Positions 8,764-19,220 of a stretch of 64,000 nt of DNA are shown here, in pieces. The notes below the pieces were generated by a model. It was not told where the DNA came from, searched no databases, and worked only from the letters and a program-made list of their open reading frames with translations. Where the stretch lies: the NCBI RefSeq assembly GCF_033025475.1, contig NZ_CP130322.1, positions 2,054,001-2,118,000 of the forward strand, in the 5' to 3' direction. Source of the DNA: Sphingomonas sp. C3-2. Lineage in GTDB: Bacteria > Pseudomonadota > Alphaproteobacteria > Sphingomonadales > Sphingomonadaceae. A program made the translations under genes and the position numbers. Every line of letters begins with the position of its first letter. The first letter of the stretch is position 1.

Positions 8764-9159
8764 TTATTTAAATTTGAAGTGGCGAACCCAGTTCTTTATG
8801 TTGACTTCTTGGGGTTTATTGGGGTCACCTAATTCAGATTTAATGAGTAATTCGTTTAAATTGCGCATAAATTGCTCTGCGCGTTCTCCGGGTATCAACA
8901 GATCAGATTCGTAATCAATTAATTTAAGTGAGCTTGCACTTTTGTGATAATTTTTACGACTAAAAATATTTTCTATAAATCGATCAATACGAATATCACG
9001 GATTTTGATCTTTTTTGCACAGATATCATCGAACCAAGTTGCAGAAGAGTAATGCCTTTGGATCGTTTTGAACGAAGACCCCCGAGGGCCAAGCTCTCCT
9101 ATCAGGAGGAGTAATGTGGAAATTTCTGCAACTTGTTCTAGGCTGATCGCTTTTTTCAT
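8764..9159 (-). CDS. AT-rich orphan gene, unknown function (weak winged-helix resemblance)
   Basis: A 131-residue cytoplasmic protein with no recognisable signal or membrane segment. Its base use differs sharply from all neighbours: only 14 of 60 bases in 8941-9000 are G or C, against a very GC-rich background. The N-terminus ISLEQVAEISTLLLLIGELG is helical, and a C-terminal stretch with LLIPGERAEQFMRNLNELL recalls the last helix of MarR-type winged-helix regulators; I regard that as a hint only. Foreign origin is the simplest explanation for its composition. It is tail-to-tail with the M28 gene, 63 nt away. Confidence 0.6.
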   Translation of the reverse strand: MKKAISLEQVAEISTLLLLIGELGPRGSSFKTIQRHYSSATWFDDICAKKIKIRDIRIDRFIENIFSRKNYHKSASSLKLIDYESDLLIPGERAEQFMRNLNELLIKSELGDPNKPQEVNIKNWVRHFKFK

Positions 9160-9257
9160 AAACAGGTTCCAGAAATTTTAGTCTAGGCCAATGATGCTTA
9201 ATAAGTTCGGTTAGAAATTGTTATCTGCCTTTCGAGCTAAATTATAAATGTTCATTT

Positions 9258-9310
9258 CCAGTAAAAAAGGGGCCGGGAGAACATGTCTCCCGGCCCCTTT
9301 TTTTTACTGG
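9258..9310. terminator. Long bidirectional terminator downstream of acnA
   Basis: GGGGCCGGGAGA (9269-9280) pairs perfectly with TCTCCCGGCCCC (9286-9297) around a 5-nt loop. The pairing continues outward through the A and T runs to CCAGT and ACTGG. On the minus strand it ends acnA transcription; on the plus strand it also has a T-run. Confidence 0.92.
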
Positions 9311-9356
9311 CCAGTGCCTCCCCCGCACGGGGCGGGGAAGGTTCTGATCCTCAGGC

Positions 9357-12026
<2,670 letters not shown>

Positions 12027-12278
12027 CTTTGGCTCCTTCAAAGCTGGCATGGCCGGGGAGAAGCCGGTCGAGCTAGACCATGCCTGTAATCGCGGGTGCG
12101 ATTGTCGCGGGCGCCTTAGCAAGGGGCGCTGCAGGATGGAAGCGCCGAGATCGGCAATTTTTCAGGCATTTTGCGGGGTTTTGTTGCGAAGGATTTGCAA
12201 TTGCTGCGCCATTGCCGCCAAAAGACACGCAATGGCGCGGAAATGCGTGCGCATGGCCGGGCAAAAGGGGTGGTCGGG

Positions 12279-12602
12279 ATGACATGGCTTGTCTATTTTG
12301 CAGCGGCGATTGCAGAAATTGCGGGCTGTTTCGCCTTTTGGGCCTGGCTGCGGCTCGATCGGACGGTGTGGTGGCTGGTGCCGGGGATCGCGTCGCTCTG
12401 CCTTTTCGCCTGGTTGCTGACGCTGGTCGACTCCGATCAGGCCGGGCGCGCCTATGCGGCTTATGGCGGTGTTTATATTATCTCGGCGCTGCTCTGGCTC
12501 TGGGGCGCCGAGGGGGTCCGTCCCGATCGCTGGGATCTGGCCGGTGCGGCGATCTGCCTTGCGGGCGCCTCGATCATCCTGTTCGGCCCGCGCCCCGCCT
12601 GA
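12279..12602 (+). CDS. YnfA/UPF0060-family small membrane protein
   Basis: A 107-residue protein with four predicted membrane helices. The start is ATG 12279 ([10 protein letters not shown]), preceded by AAAGGGG. Family text includes [14 protein letters not shown] in helix 1, the central [10 protein letters not shown], and the final [21 protein letters not shown]0060 proteins resemble small multidrug resistance transporters, and the Shigella YnfA has been studied as one. Substrate here is unknown. It is divergent from acnA. Confidence 0.9.
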   Translation: MTWLVYFAAAIAEIAGCFAFWAWLRLDRTVWWLVPGIASLCLFAWLLTLVDSDQAGRAYAAYGGVYIISALLWLWGAEGVRPDRWDLAGAAICLAGASIILFGPRPA

Positions 12603-12695
12603 TTTTTAATAAGGGAATATGGTTCCGAAATTGGCAAGCGCGCCATTTCGGTATATCCCCGCCGGGATCAAGAAGAAACCAAGGGGAGTGTTTGC

Positions 12696-13370
12696 GTGAC
12701 GGGTAAGATCATTGTGGCGGGCGGTTTCGGCGCCCTTGGCCGTGCGGTGGTGGCCGAACTTCAGGCGCGCGGCGCCGCGGTGGCGGTGGTCGATATGGCG
12801 CCGGTGCCGGCGGGCAGCGGTGCGGATGTGGCGATCGGCGGCGTCGATCTCGCCGATCCGGCGCAGGTGGCGGATGCCTATGCCAAGGCGGCCGGGGCGC
12901 TGGGCGGGTTGGACGGCGTCGTCAACGTCGCGGGCGGCTTTACCTGGGAAACTATGGCCGATGGCTCGCTCGACAGCTGGGACCGGATGTACCGCATGAA
13001 CGTGCGCACTGCGGCCACCTCGTCCGCTGCCGCGATCCCGCATCTCGTCGGCAAGGGCGGCGCGATCGTCAATGTCGGCGCGGCGGCAGCCACCAATGTC
13101 GCGATGGGCATGGCGCCTTATGCCGCGTCCAAGGCGGGGGTGATGGCGCTCACCGAAAGCCTGGCCGACGAGCTGCGCGCGCAGAATGTCCGCGTCAACG
13201 CGGTGCTCCCCACGATCATCGACACCCCGGCCAACCGCGCCGACATGCCCGATGCCGACACCTCGGGCTGGGTGAAGCCGGAATCGGCGGCGCGCGTGAT
13301 CGCCTTCCTGCTTTCACCCGATTCCGGCGCGGTCACCGGAACCGGAATCCGCCTCTCGCTGGCGGGCTGA
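12696..13370 (+). CDS. Short-chain dehydrogenase/reductase (SDR), substrate unknown
   Basis: A 224-residue classical SDR starting at GTG 12696. It has the glycine-rich NAD(P) motif GGFGALG at about residues 9-15, NVAGG in place of the usual NxAG (about 78-82), and the catalytic YAASK at about 143-147. The GGFGALG form and short length recall dihydropteridine reductases, but the rest is an ordinary SDR and I would not name a substrate. It is 93 bp downstream of the ynfA-like gene on the same strand. Confidence 0.9.
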   Translation: MTGKIIVAGGFGALGRAVVAELQARGAAVAVVDMAPVPAGSGADVAIGGVDLADPAQVADAYAKAAGALGGLDGVVNVAGGFTWETMADGSLDSWDRMYRMNVRTAATSSAAAIPHLVGKGGAIVNVGAAAATNVAMGMAPYAASKAGVMALTESLADELRAQNVRVNAVLPTIIDTPANRADMPDADTSGWVKPESAARVIAFLLSPDSGAVTGTGIRLSLAG

Positions 13371-13564
13371 TCGGGCAGGCACGGGCGCGTTGCCGGGCTT
13401 TGTCCCGATTCCATTCGTCGCGACATGCTTGATGCAGGCGCGGCGACAGGGCATGAACGGCACGCGCCTTTCCGGGGGGAACCGCGAATGAACAACCGGT
13501 CGCCAAATGCCCATGGCTGTTCGACATTCTGCACCGCGCGTGCGGATGCCCTGGTGTGCGTCCC

Positions 13565-14089
13565 ATGATGCGGGTGGTTTTCGCCATCTGCCTCGCGGCG
13601 ATCGCGTTCATCGCGCTCATGCCCGGCGGGCCAAGCACCCCGGTGCGCCAGGCCGCAACCGTGATTACCGACAGCGCCGAGGATGCCGCGCCCGCCCCCG
13701 CGATCCAGCAGGCGGGCAACGGCATTGCCGAGGTTATCCTCCGCCGCGCGCCCGACAGCCATTTCTATGCCGATGCGCGCGTCAACGGCGCGACCGTGCG
13801 GTTCCTCGTCGATAGCGGCGCGAGCGCGGTCGTCCTCACCCGCGCCGATGCGCAGGCCGCCGGCATCGGCACGCAGGCGGGCGAATTCACCGCGCGCGCC
13901 ATGTCCGCCAATGGCGAGGTGAAGCTGAAGCCCGTGACGCTCGACCGCGTCGCGATCGGCCCCGTGACCGCGAACAATGTCGAGGCGATGGTGGCCGAGA
14001 ATGATCTCACCGTCTCGCTCCTTGGCCAGAGCTTCCTCGAGCGCGTCGCCAAGATGGAGATTTCGGACGGCGAGATGCGCCTGCGCTGA
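13565..14089 (+). CDS. Retropepsin-like clan AA aspartic protease (TIGR02281 type)
   Basis: A 174-residue protein with an N-terminal hydrophobic segment (VVFAICLAAIAFIALM) acting as signal anchor, a Pro/Ala-rich linker, then a single aspartic-protease lobe. The catalytic motif is FLVDSGASAVVLT at about residues 80-92, with the DSG triad; the C-terminal GQSFLERV is the matching family segment. Such single-lobe proteases work as dimers and are widespread in alphaproteobacteria with unknown targets; the domain should face the periplasm. ATG 13565 was preferred over GTG 13556. Confidence 0.86.
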   Translation: MMRVVFAICLAAIAFIALMPGGPSTPVRQAATVITDSAEDAAPAPAIQQAGNGIAEVILRRAPDSHFYADARVNGATVRFLVDSGASAVVLTRADAQAAGIGTQAGEFTARAMSANGEVKLKPVTLDRVAIGPVTANNVEAMVAENDLTVSLLGQSFLERVAKMEISDGEMRLR

Positions 14090-15001
14090 TCAGTCCGCGC
14101 CGGTCGGCACCTTGCGCACGGGCACCGGGATGTTGCAGACATCGGCACCGCCGGCGGGCACGTCGAAAAACGGATCCTGCCGGTTGGCGCGCGCGTCGCG
14201 GTAGCGGATGAAGGATTTCGCGGCCAGATACTGATAGCGCGTCTTTTCCGCCTCGGGCATGTCCTTCATCGGCTTCAGCTGGGTGATCGCGATATTGTCG
14301 TCCGCGTCCTCGTAAAATCCCAGATCGCCGGTCCCGCGCGGGCGTGAGGAAAGATAGTCCATCCCCTCGATCACGCGCCCGACGACCGCGATATTGCGGT
14401 CGAGATGGCGGGGCGCCTGCCCGATCACGGCATAAAGCTCGGCGCCGGTGCCGGTATCGGGCGCCATGTCGCGGCCGACGCCGACCATGCCGTAACAATG
14501 CGTCAGCCAGACATTGTCGCCGTCGCTCGCCACCGGCCAGCCCTGCCAGAAACCCGTCTTCTTGGCATAGGGATCGGGCCAGTCGATCCATTCGGGCGCG
14601 ATCTCGCCAAGCGGGCGGAGGTATTCGCGCGGGGGCTCCATGGTTACCGCCTTGGGCAGCATGCGCTTGGCCGTCGGATCGCCCCATTGGACGACATAAT
14701 TGTCCTGCACGCGGGTGATCGCGGTGCCGCCGCTCCACCAGCGCTCGGCCGCCAGCGCGCGGATATTGGCGACATGGACCGGCGCGAAATCGGGCGCCAG
14801 CTGGATCACGACGCGCCCGCCCTCGGTGGTGGTCATCACCAGAAGGTCGCTTTCGGGAATCTCCGCCCAGTCGGCGGCGGGTGCGGCTGCGGCGATTTCG
14901 GAGGGGCTGGGGGTCTCATCCTTGCCCTGCGCAAGCGTGTACAGGGCAAGGGGAACGCCGGTCAGCCCGGCCAGCGCAAGCGCCGCGATCGATTTCTTCA
15001 T
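14090..15001 (-). CDS. Exported cyclophilin-type peptidyl-prolyl isomerase
   Basis: A 303-residue exported protein. Residues 1-26 look like a signal peptide or anchor (MKKSIAALALAGL onward). The cyclophilin domain follows, with text such as GRVVIQLAPDFAPVHVANIR, RVQDNYVVQWGDP and a proline-rich insertion, and VIGQAPRHLDRNIAVVGRV near the end. It would speed cis-trans proline isomerisation during folding of exported proteins. It includes an insertion around residues 115-180 compared with minimal cyclophilins. Its stop codon directly abuts that of the aspartic protease gene (convergent). Confidence 0.9.
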   Translation of the reverse strand: MKKSIAALALAGLTGVPLALYTLAQGKDETPSPSEIAAAAPAADWAEIPESDLLVMTTTEGGRVVIQLAPDFAPVHVANIRALAAERWWSGGTAITRVQDNYVVQWGDPTAKRMLPKAVTMEPPREYLRPLGEIAPEWIDWPDPYAKKTGFWQGWPVASDGDNVWLTHCYGMVGVGRDMAPDTGTGAELYAVIGQAPRHLDRNIAVVGRVIEGMDYLSSRPRGTGDLGFYEDADDNIAITQLKPMKDMPEAEKTRYQYLAAKSFIRYRDARANRQDPFFDVPAGGADVCNIPVPVRKVPTGAD

Positions 15002-15099
15002 GGGATGGGCAGCTTAATTGGTTACGAGGAAATGAAAAGTCTGCGCGAACGGGCTTTCATTTCCGTTTTGCAACGATATCGGGTGGTTTGGGTGCATGC

Positions 15100-15609
15100 T
15101 CATTGCGGCGCGCAGGCCGTCTTGTCGCCCGCGGTGCAGGCGGCCACCCGCGCGCGCCACGCCGCCATCGCGGCCTCATGCGCTTCGGTCTGGCGCTGTG
15201 CCTCGGCTTCGCTTTCCGCCAGAATGTCCTGATAGGCGGCGTCCTGCGCGGCGATGGCGGCCTTGCGCGCATCCTCGGCGGCGCGCCGGGTTTCGGCGGC
15301 GGTGCGCGCATTTTCGGCGTTGAGCGCGGCGGTGCGCGCGCGTTCAGCGGCCTCGGCGGCCAGCGCGGCTGCGGCCGGATCGGCCAGCATCGGTTCGTGG
15401 GGCGCGGCCCTGGCCTCCGTGTCCGCCTCGGGTGTCGTATTGTCCGGGCTTGCTGCGGGCGGCACGGCCTCCACCGGCGCGGCCTCGGGCGGCGTCTCCG
15501 CCGTCGTCGCGGGCAGGCTGGGCGGCAGGTCGATCGTCTCGATCCGGTTCTGCGCCGGCGCGGCGGTGGCGAGGAGGGCAGCCGCAAGTGCGGCGGTGAT
15601 ACGAAGCAT
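15100..15609 (-). CDS. Exported Ala-rich coiled-coil protein, unknown function
   Basis: A 169-residue protein starting at ATG 15607-15609 behind AAGGATC. It has a signal peptide (MLRITAALAAALLATAAPAQ), a Pro/Ala/Glu-rich linker, then a long Ala/Glu/Arg helical region (about residues 75-150) with the appearance of a coiled coil, and ends with two cysteines (AACTAGDKTAC) that could form a disulphide. I recognise no family. It is divergent from the TonB-like gene. Confidence 0.7.
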   Translation of the reverse strand: MLRITAALAAALLATAAPAQNRIETIDLPPSLPATTAETPPEAAPVEAVPPAASPDNTTPEADTEARAAPHEPMLADPAAAALAAEAAERARTAALNAENARTAAETRRAAEDARKAAIAAQDAAYQDILAESEAEAQRQTEAHEAAMAAWRARVAACTAGDKTACAPQ

Positions 15610-15736
15610 GAACGATCCTTTATCCGGCCGCGTGCCCGGCTTTTCCACCGGGCAGGGCCGCTTCCCTTATGACGCGGCCCGGTGCCCAAGTCAGCCCCCT
15701 GCCGCAGCTGCGCGAACCCGCTTGCCAGATTGTAAT

Positions 15737-15758
15737 AATGATGTAACGTAACATCATT
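15737..15758. promoter_or_regulatory. Dyad AATGATGT-N6-ACATCATT upstream of the TonB-like gene
   Basis: Perfect 8-bp arms (15737-15744 and 15751-15758) around AACGTA. A related half-site, AATGGTATAAC at 15763-15773, repeats AATGATGTAAC with two mismatches in 11. The spacing and AT-rich arms are like operators of the Fur superfamily (Zur-type in particular). It lies 45-66 bp before the TonB-like start. Confidence 0.5.
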
Positions 15759-15802
15759 GCAGTAATGGTATAACAACGCAGTGCGAAGAGGAGGGACATG
15801 AT

Positions 15803-16474
15803 ATGCCTTATGAAGCAGTCGGTTTCGCAGGCGAACGCCGGGCCCACCCCACTGCGTTCTTCGCCGCGCTCGCGGTCAACGGCGCCGTGATCGGCGCGCT
15901 CCTGACGGCCAATCCGGGGCTGGTCGAAAAACTCCCCACCTTCCTCCGCACGCACAACATTCCGATCACCCCCGAGGCCACACCCGAACCGCCGCCACCC
16001 CCGACATCGGACGAAAAGGTTACTGCCGCCGCGATCGACCGGGTGACGCCGTCCACGCCCCCGATCCTGCCGCCGACGGGCGGCTTCACCGTCGATCGGG
16101 TCGAGCCGACGATCCTGCCGCCCTTGCCGCCGCTCCCCGGTGGCGCGCTGGGTGGCGGGCAGGGGGCGGTCGATCCGCCCAAGCCCGTGCTCGTCGATGC
16201 CACGGCCGATCCGCGCCACGCCGCCGCGCTCCAGCCGCCCTATCCGCCCTCGATGCAGCGGATCGGGATGGAAGGCAGCGTCACCGTCCGCGTGCTGATC
16301 GGCGCCGATGGCCGGGTGAAGGCGGTCGAGCAGGTTTCCGCCAGCGACGCGGCCTTTTTCCGGGCAACCGAAAGTCAGGCGCTGCGCAAATGGCGCTTCC
16401 GCCCGGCCACGCGCGACGGTGTTGCGGTTGAAAGCTGGAAGGTGATGACGGTGCGCTTCCGCATCGCCGAATAA
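15803..16474 (+). CDS. TonB-like energy-transducing protein
   Basis: A 223-residue TonB-family protein. One N-terminal membrane helix lies at about residues 18-40 (FFAALAVNGAVIGALLTA). A proline-rich periplasmic spacer spans about 55-130, and the C-terminal TonB domain has the expected YPPSMQRIGMEGSVTVRV and ALRKWRFRPA. TonB links the inner-membrane proton gradient to uptake through outer-membrane receptors. No exbB/exbD lies nearby. The GADG turn and FRPATRDG segment are standard. The dyad upstream suggests metal-responsive control, which is inference. Confidence 0.9.
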   Translation: MPYEAVGFAGERRAHPTAFFAALAVNGAVIGALLTANPGLVEKLPTFLRTHNIPITPEATPEPPPPPTSDEKVTAAAIDRVTPSTPPILPPTGGFTVDRVEPTILPPLPPLPGGALGGGQGAVDPPKPVLVDATADPRHAAALQPPYPPSMQRIGMEGSVTVRVLIGADGRVKAVEQVSASDAAFFRATESQALRKWRFRPATRDGVAVESWKVMTVRFRIAE

Positions 16475-16514
16475 GCCTGAACCGGGCGGCGGAGATAAAT
16501 TTCGGACCAAGTGA

Positions 16515-16566
16515 CCGTCCGCTGTCAGGCGAAAGCATGAAGGGGCGGGACGCCCGAAGCGGACGG
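16515..16566. other. Structured intergenic element with 9-bp perfect outer stem
   Basis: CCGTCCGCT (16515-16523) pairs with AGCGGACGG (16558-16566); an inner GGCG-GGA-CGCC hairpin can form between them. It has no T-run, so it is not a classical terminator. It lies between the TonB-like gene and the small lipoprotein gene. Confidence 0.5.
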
Positions 16567-16600
16567 TAGCGGCGAGAACGAGAAACGCTATTCTATCTCA

Positions 16601-16981
16601 ATGAAACACATTTTTGTCTGCACAGTTCTTTTCGCATTGACTGCGTGCGCAGCTGAAATGAGCGATCCTGCCTTACCGTCGCAACGAACCATTGCGCAGA
16701 TCGAAAGCGGCCATCAGTTGCTGACTGATCTGACCATAGTGGGTGCTTATGGCACTCCCGAAGCGATGAATGCCGTCTCACGTGTCAAGGTACGCCACGT
16801 CAGTTGCGGCGCAACGGGCTCGGCCATCGCAACCTGTAGCTACGAAGCAAGCCGATGTCTGGAAACAGAGAAGGATGTTAACGGCGATGAGTGGTGCGCT
16901 CGAACGTCAAATTTTGTGAGGGTCAACGGCCAGCGAAGCATAGGCGACGTAGTAGTCAGGGGCTGGGCGCTCGACCGATGA
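16601..16981 (+). CDS. Small putative lipoprotein, unknown function
   Basis: A 126-residue protein with a lipoprotein signal: basic start MKHIF, hydrophobic core, and lipobox LTAC with the acylated Cys at residue 16. The mature part has five further cysteines, including CSYEASRCLE and DEWCAR, which could form disulphides. I recognise no domain. Codon use and composition are less GC-rich than neighbouring genes, which hints at a recent or poorly adapted gene. It stands alone between two noncoding stretches that contain hairpins. Confidence 0.65.
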   Translation: MKHIFVCTVLFALTACAAEMSDPALPSQRTIAQIESGHQLLTDLTIVGAYGTPEAMNAVSRVKVRHVSCGATGSAIATCSYEASRCLETEKDVNGDEWCARTSNFVRVNGQRSIGDVVVRGWALDR

Positions 16982-17014
16982 GAGGCGGCGTCAGATGTCC
17001 GCTTTGTCGCGTAT

Positions 17015-17027
17015 CCGGACAGTCCGG
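17015..17027. other. Short palindrome CCGGAC-A-GTCCGG followed by TTTT
   Basis: A perfect 6-bp dyad with one central base, followed by TTTT, 34 bp after the lipoprotein stop. It may be a minimal terminator or a regulatory dyad. The rest of 16982-17155 shows no other gene or clear signal. Confidence 0.35.
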
Positions 17028-17155
17028 TTTTGGTCAAAGCCGTCGATGATCGGCCAGCGCGTCATCTCGGTTCCGGCCATTCGGATTGGCAGCCTTGGCA
17101 AATGGATAGGCGGAGGGGCTGGTTTCGCGTCGGCCTCTCCATTATCTTGCAGGCC

Positions 17156-17506
17156 ATGGCGATATTTCCCCGTCCCGTTTCCCCGCGCAAGGCGATCCGC
17201 GATCTGCGTCTGTTTCTGGCGATGCGTCAGAAACATGAACTGATCTTCGGCTTCCTCTCGGTGGTCATCACCGCGCTTCTGATCGCCGGTTTCTATGTCG
17301 ATTCGCGCATCGACAAGCCGTGGAAGCGCGATGTCTTCTACGTCCAGAGCTGGCCGCTCGACCGCAGCCTTGAACAGATCAAGGCGCAGCAGGCGATCGA
17401 CATGAAGGAAAGGAAGAAGCGCGAGGCCGAGATGGAGGCCAAGCGGCAGGAACGCATGCGCCAGTTCCAGAAGGTCGAGAAACAGCTCGAAGCCATCGGG
17501 CTTTGA
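17156..17506 (+). CDS. Single-pass membrane protein with C-terminal coiled coil, coupled to ribD
   Basis: A 116-residue protein. I chose ATG 17156 (MAIFPRPVSPRKAIRDLR) because the open frame upstream looks noncoding. A basic N-terminus precedes one strong membrane helix (LIFGFLSVVITALLIAGFYV, about residues 30-50). The C-terminal third is highly charged and helical (KERKKREAEMEAKRQERMRQ). Its stop codon overlaps the TTG start of ribD by 4 nt (TTGA), so translation is probably coupled. Function is unknown; similar small proteins precede ribD in other sphingomonads as far as I recall. Confidence 0.75.
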   Translation: MAIFPRPVSPRKAIRDLRLFLAMRQKHELIFGFLSVVITALLIAGFYVDSRIDKPWKRDVFYVQSWPLDRSLEQIKAQQAIDMKERKKREAEMEAKRQERMRQFQKVEKQLEAIGL

Positions 17507-18474
17507 GCAACCCTGCGCGCTGGATGGCGGCGGCGCTCGCGCTGTCCGAGCGCGGACGCGGTCGCACCGCCCCCAATCCCAATGTCGGTTGCATCATCGT
17601 GTCCGGCGGCAGCGTCGTCGGGCGCGGCTGGACACAGCCCGGCGGCCGCCCGCATGCCGAGGCGATGGCGCTGGCCGAGGCGGGCGATGCCGCGCGCGGC
17701 GCCACCGCCTATGTCACGCTCGAACCCTGCGCGCATCAAAGCCCGCGTGGCCCCGCCTGCGCCGATCTGCTCGCCGCATCGGGGGTGGCGACGGTGCATG
17801 TCGCGCTGGGCGATCCCGATCCGCGCACCAATGGCAAGGGCATTGCGCGGCTGCGCGCGGCCGGCGTCGCGGTGCATGACGGGCTGCTCGCGGCCGAGGC
17901 GGCGCGCTTGATGGGCGGTTTCCTCATGCGCCAGCGCAGTGGGCGTCCGCTGGTGACGCTCAAACTCGCCACCTCGCTCGACGGGCAGATCGCGATGGCC
18001 GATGGCCGCAGCCGCTGGATCACCGGCGCTGCGGCGCGCGCGCACACCCATCTCGAACGCGCGCGGCACGAAATGATCCTGGTGGGGCGGGGCACCTATG
18101 ATGCCGATGCCCCCCGGCTCGACGTGCGTCTGGCCGGGCTCGAAGCGCGTAGCCCGCGCCGCGCGCTGCTCACCCGCGGCGTTGCCCCCGAAGGCTGGGA
18201 AGCGGTTGCCGCGCCCGGTGCCATCGGTGCGCTCGCCGGTGTCGATCATCTTTTCGTCGAGGGCGGTGCGCAGACGGCGGCGGCGTTTCTCGCCGCCGAT
18301 CGCGTCGATCGCCTGCTGCTCTACCGCGCGCCGATCCTGATCGGGCGGGGGCGCGCGGCTTTGGGCGATATCGGGCTCGCCGATCTGGCCGAGGCGCATG
18401 GTTGCTGGCGGCTGTGCGACACGCGCCTGCTTGGCAGCGACCGCATGGAAGTCTACGAGCGCGTCCGGATCTAG
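17503..18474 (+). CDS. ribD: Bifunctional pyrimidine deaminase/reductase of riboflavin synthesis
   Basis: A 323-residue RibD that performs the second and third steps of riboflavin synthesis from GTP: deamination, then NADPH-dependent side-chain reduction. The deaminase domain (1-145) carries the zinc motif HAEAMAL at 51-57 and EPCAHQSPRGPAC at 74-86. The reductase domain follows, starting around PLVTLKLATSLDGQIA. The start is TTG 17503, overlapping the previous stop; ATG 17524 is the alternative but would shorten the conserved N-terminus. GTP cyclohydrolase II (ribA) is not found in this window. Confidence 0.95.
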   Translation: MSNPARWMAAALALSERGRGRTAPNPNVGCIIVSGGSVVGRGWTQPGGRPHAEAMALAEAGDAARGATAYVTLEPCAHQSPRGPACADLLAASGVATVHVALGDPDPRTNGKGIARLRAAGVAVHDGLLAAEAARLMGGFLMRQRSGRPLVTLKLATSLDGQIAMADGRSRWITGAAARAHTHLERARHEMILVGRGTYDADAPRLDVRLAGLEARSPRRALLTRGVAPEGWEAVAAPGAIGALAGVDHLFVEGGAQTAAAFLAADRVDRLLLYRAPILIGRGRAALGDIGLADLAEAHGCWRLCDTRLLGSDRMEVYERVRI

Positions 18475-18501
18475 GACGGCGACGCAACAAAGGGACCGCG
18501 A

Positions 18502-19107
18502 ATGTTCACGGGCATCATCACCGATATCGGCACCATCAAGAGCATCGAGCAGCGCGGCGACATGCGCGCGGTGATTGCCTGCAGCTATGACATGGCGGGC
18601 GTCGATCTCGGCGCGTCGATCGCCTGTTCGGGCGTGTGCCTCACCGTGGTCGACAAGGCGCCGGGCTGGTTCGCGGTCGATATCTCCGCCGAAACCATCT
18701 CGCGCACCGCGTCGGACCAGTGGCGCGCGGATGGCCGTCTCAACCTCGAACGCGCGATGAAGCTGGGCGAGGAACTGGGCGGGCATATCGTCACCGGCCA
18801 TGTCGACGGCGTCGGCACGGTCACCGGTCTCAGCGACGAAGGCGACTCGAAACGCGTCACGATTGCCGCCGGGCATGATCTGGCGCCCTTTATCGCGGCC
18901 AAGGGCTCGGTTGCGCTCGACGGCATCTCGCTCACCGTCAACAGCGTCACCGACACGGCCGAAGGCGTTGAATTCGGCGTGAACATCATCCCGCACACCG
19001 CCTCGGTCACGACGTTCGACGCGCTCGCCGAAGGGCGGCGCCTCAATATCGAGATCGACGTTCTGGCGCGTTATCTTGGCCGTATGCGTTCGGTTTTGGA
19101 AAAATAA
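18502..19107 (+). CDS. ribE: Riboflavin synthase alpha chain
   Basis: A 201-residue enzyme of two similar lumazine-binding domains. It begins with the invariant MFTGIITDIG; the first domain contains ACSGVCLTV and the second the repeat ALDGISLTVNSV, with GHIVTGHVDG between. It converts two 6,7-dimethyl-8-ribityllumazine molecules to riboflavin plus the pyrimidine precursor. AAGGGA lies 7 nt before ATG 18502. It follows ribD by 27 nt, evidently in the same operon. Confidence 0.97.
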   Translation: MFTGIITDIGTIKSIEQRGDMRAVIACSYDMAGVDLGASIACSGVCLTVVDKAPGWFAVDISAETISRTASDQWRADGRLNLERAMKLGEELGGHIVTGHVDGVGTVTGLSDEGDSKRVTIAAGHDLAPFIAAKGSVALDGISLTVNSVTDTAEGVEFGVNIIPHTASVTTFDALAEGRRLNIEIDVLARYLGRMRSVLEK

Positions 19108-19189
19108 TCGCGGTAAAAGGCGTTTGATCGTCGATGTTTCTACGCTTTGCGTAAGAATGTTGCGCCCTGTGTGAAATTTTCTGTTGGGC

Positions 19190-19207
19190 ATCACATTGCA
19201 ATGTGAT
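19190..19207. promoter_or_regulatory. 18-bp perfect palindrome just before the HTH-RibB start codon
   Basis: ATCACATTGCAATGTGAT is a perfect inverted repeat with no spacer. It ends 13 bp before ATG 19221. A weak TTGGGC (19184-19189) and TATTCG (19207-19212) sit either side at 17-bp spacing, so the palindrome could lie between -35 and -10. I found no FMN riboswitch-like structure in this 113-bp gap. It is the best candidate operator in the riboflavin locus. Confidence 0.6.
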
Positions 19208-19220
19208 ATTCGGTGTGGCC

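Noticed and set aside
19108-19220. FMN riboswitch upstream of ribB
   Set aside because: The 113-bp gap is too short and lacks the conserved multi-stem RFN pattern; the notable element is the palindrome.
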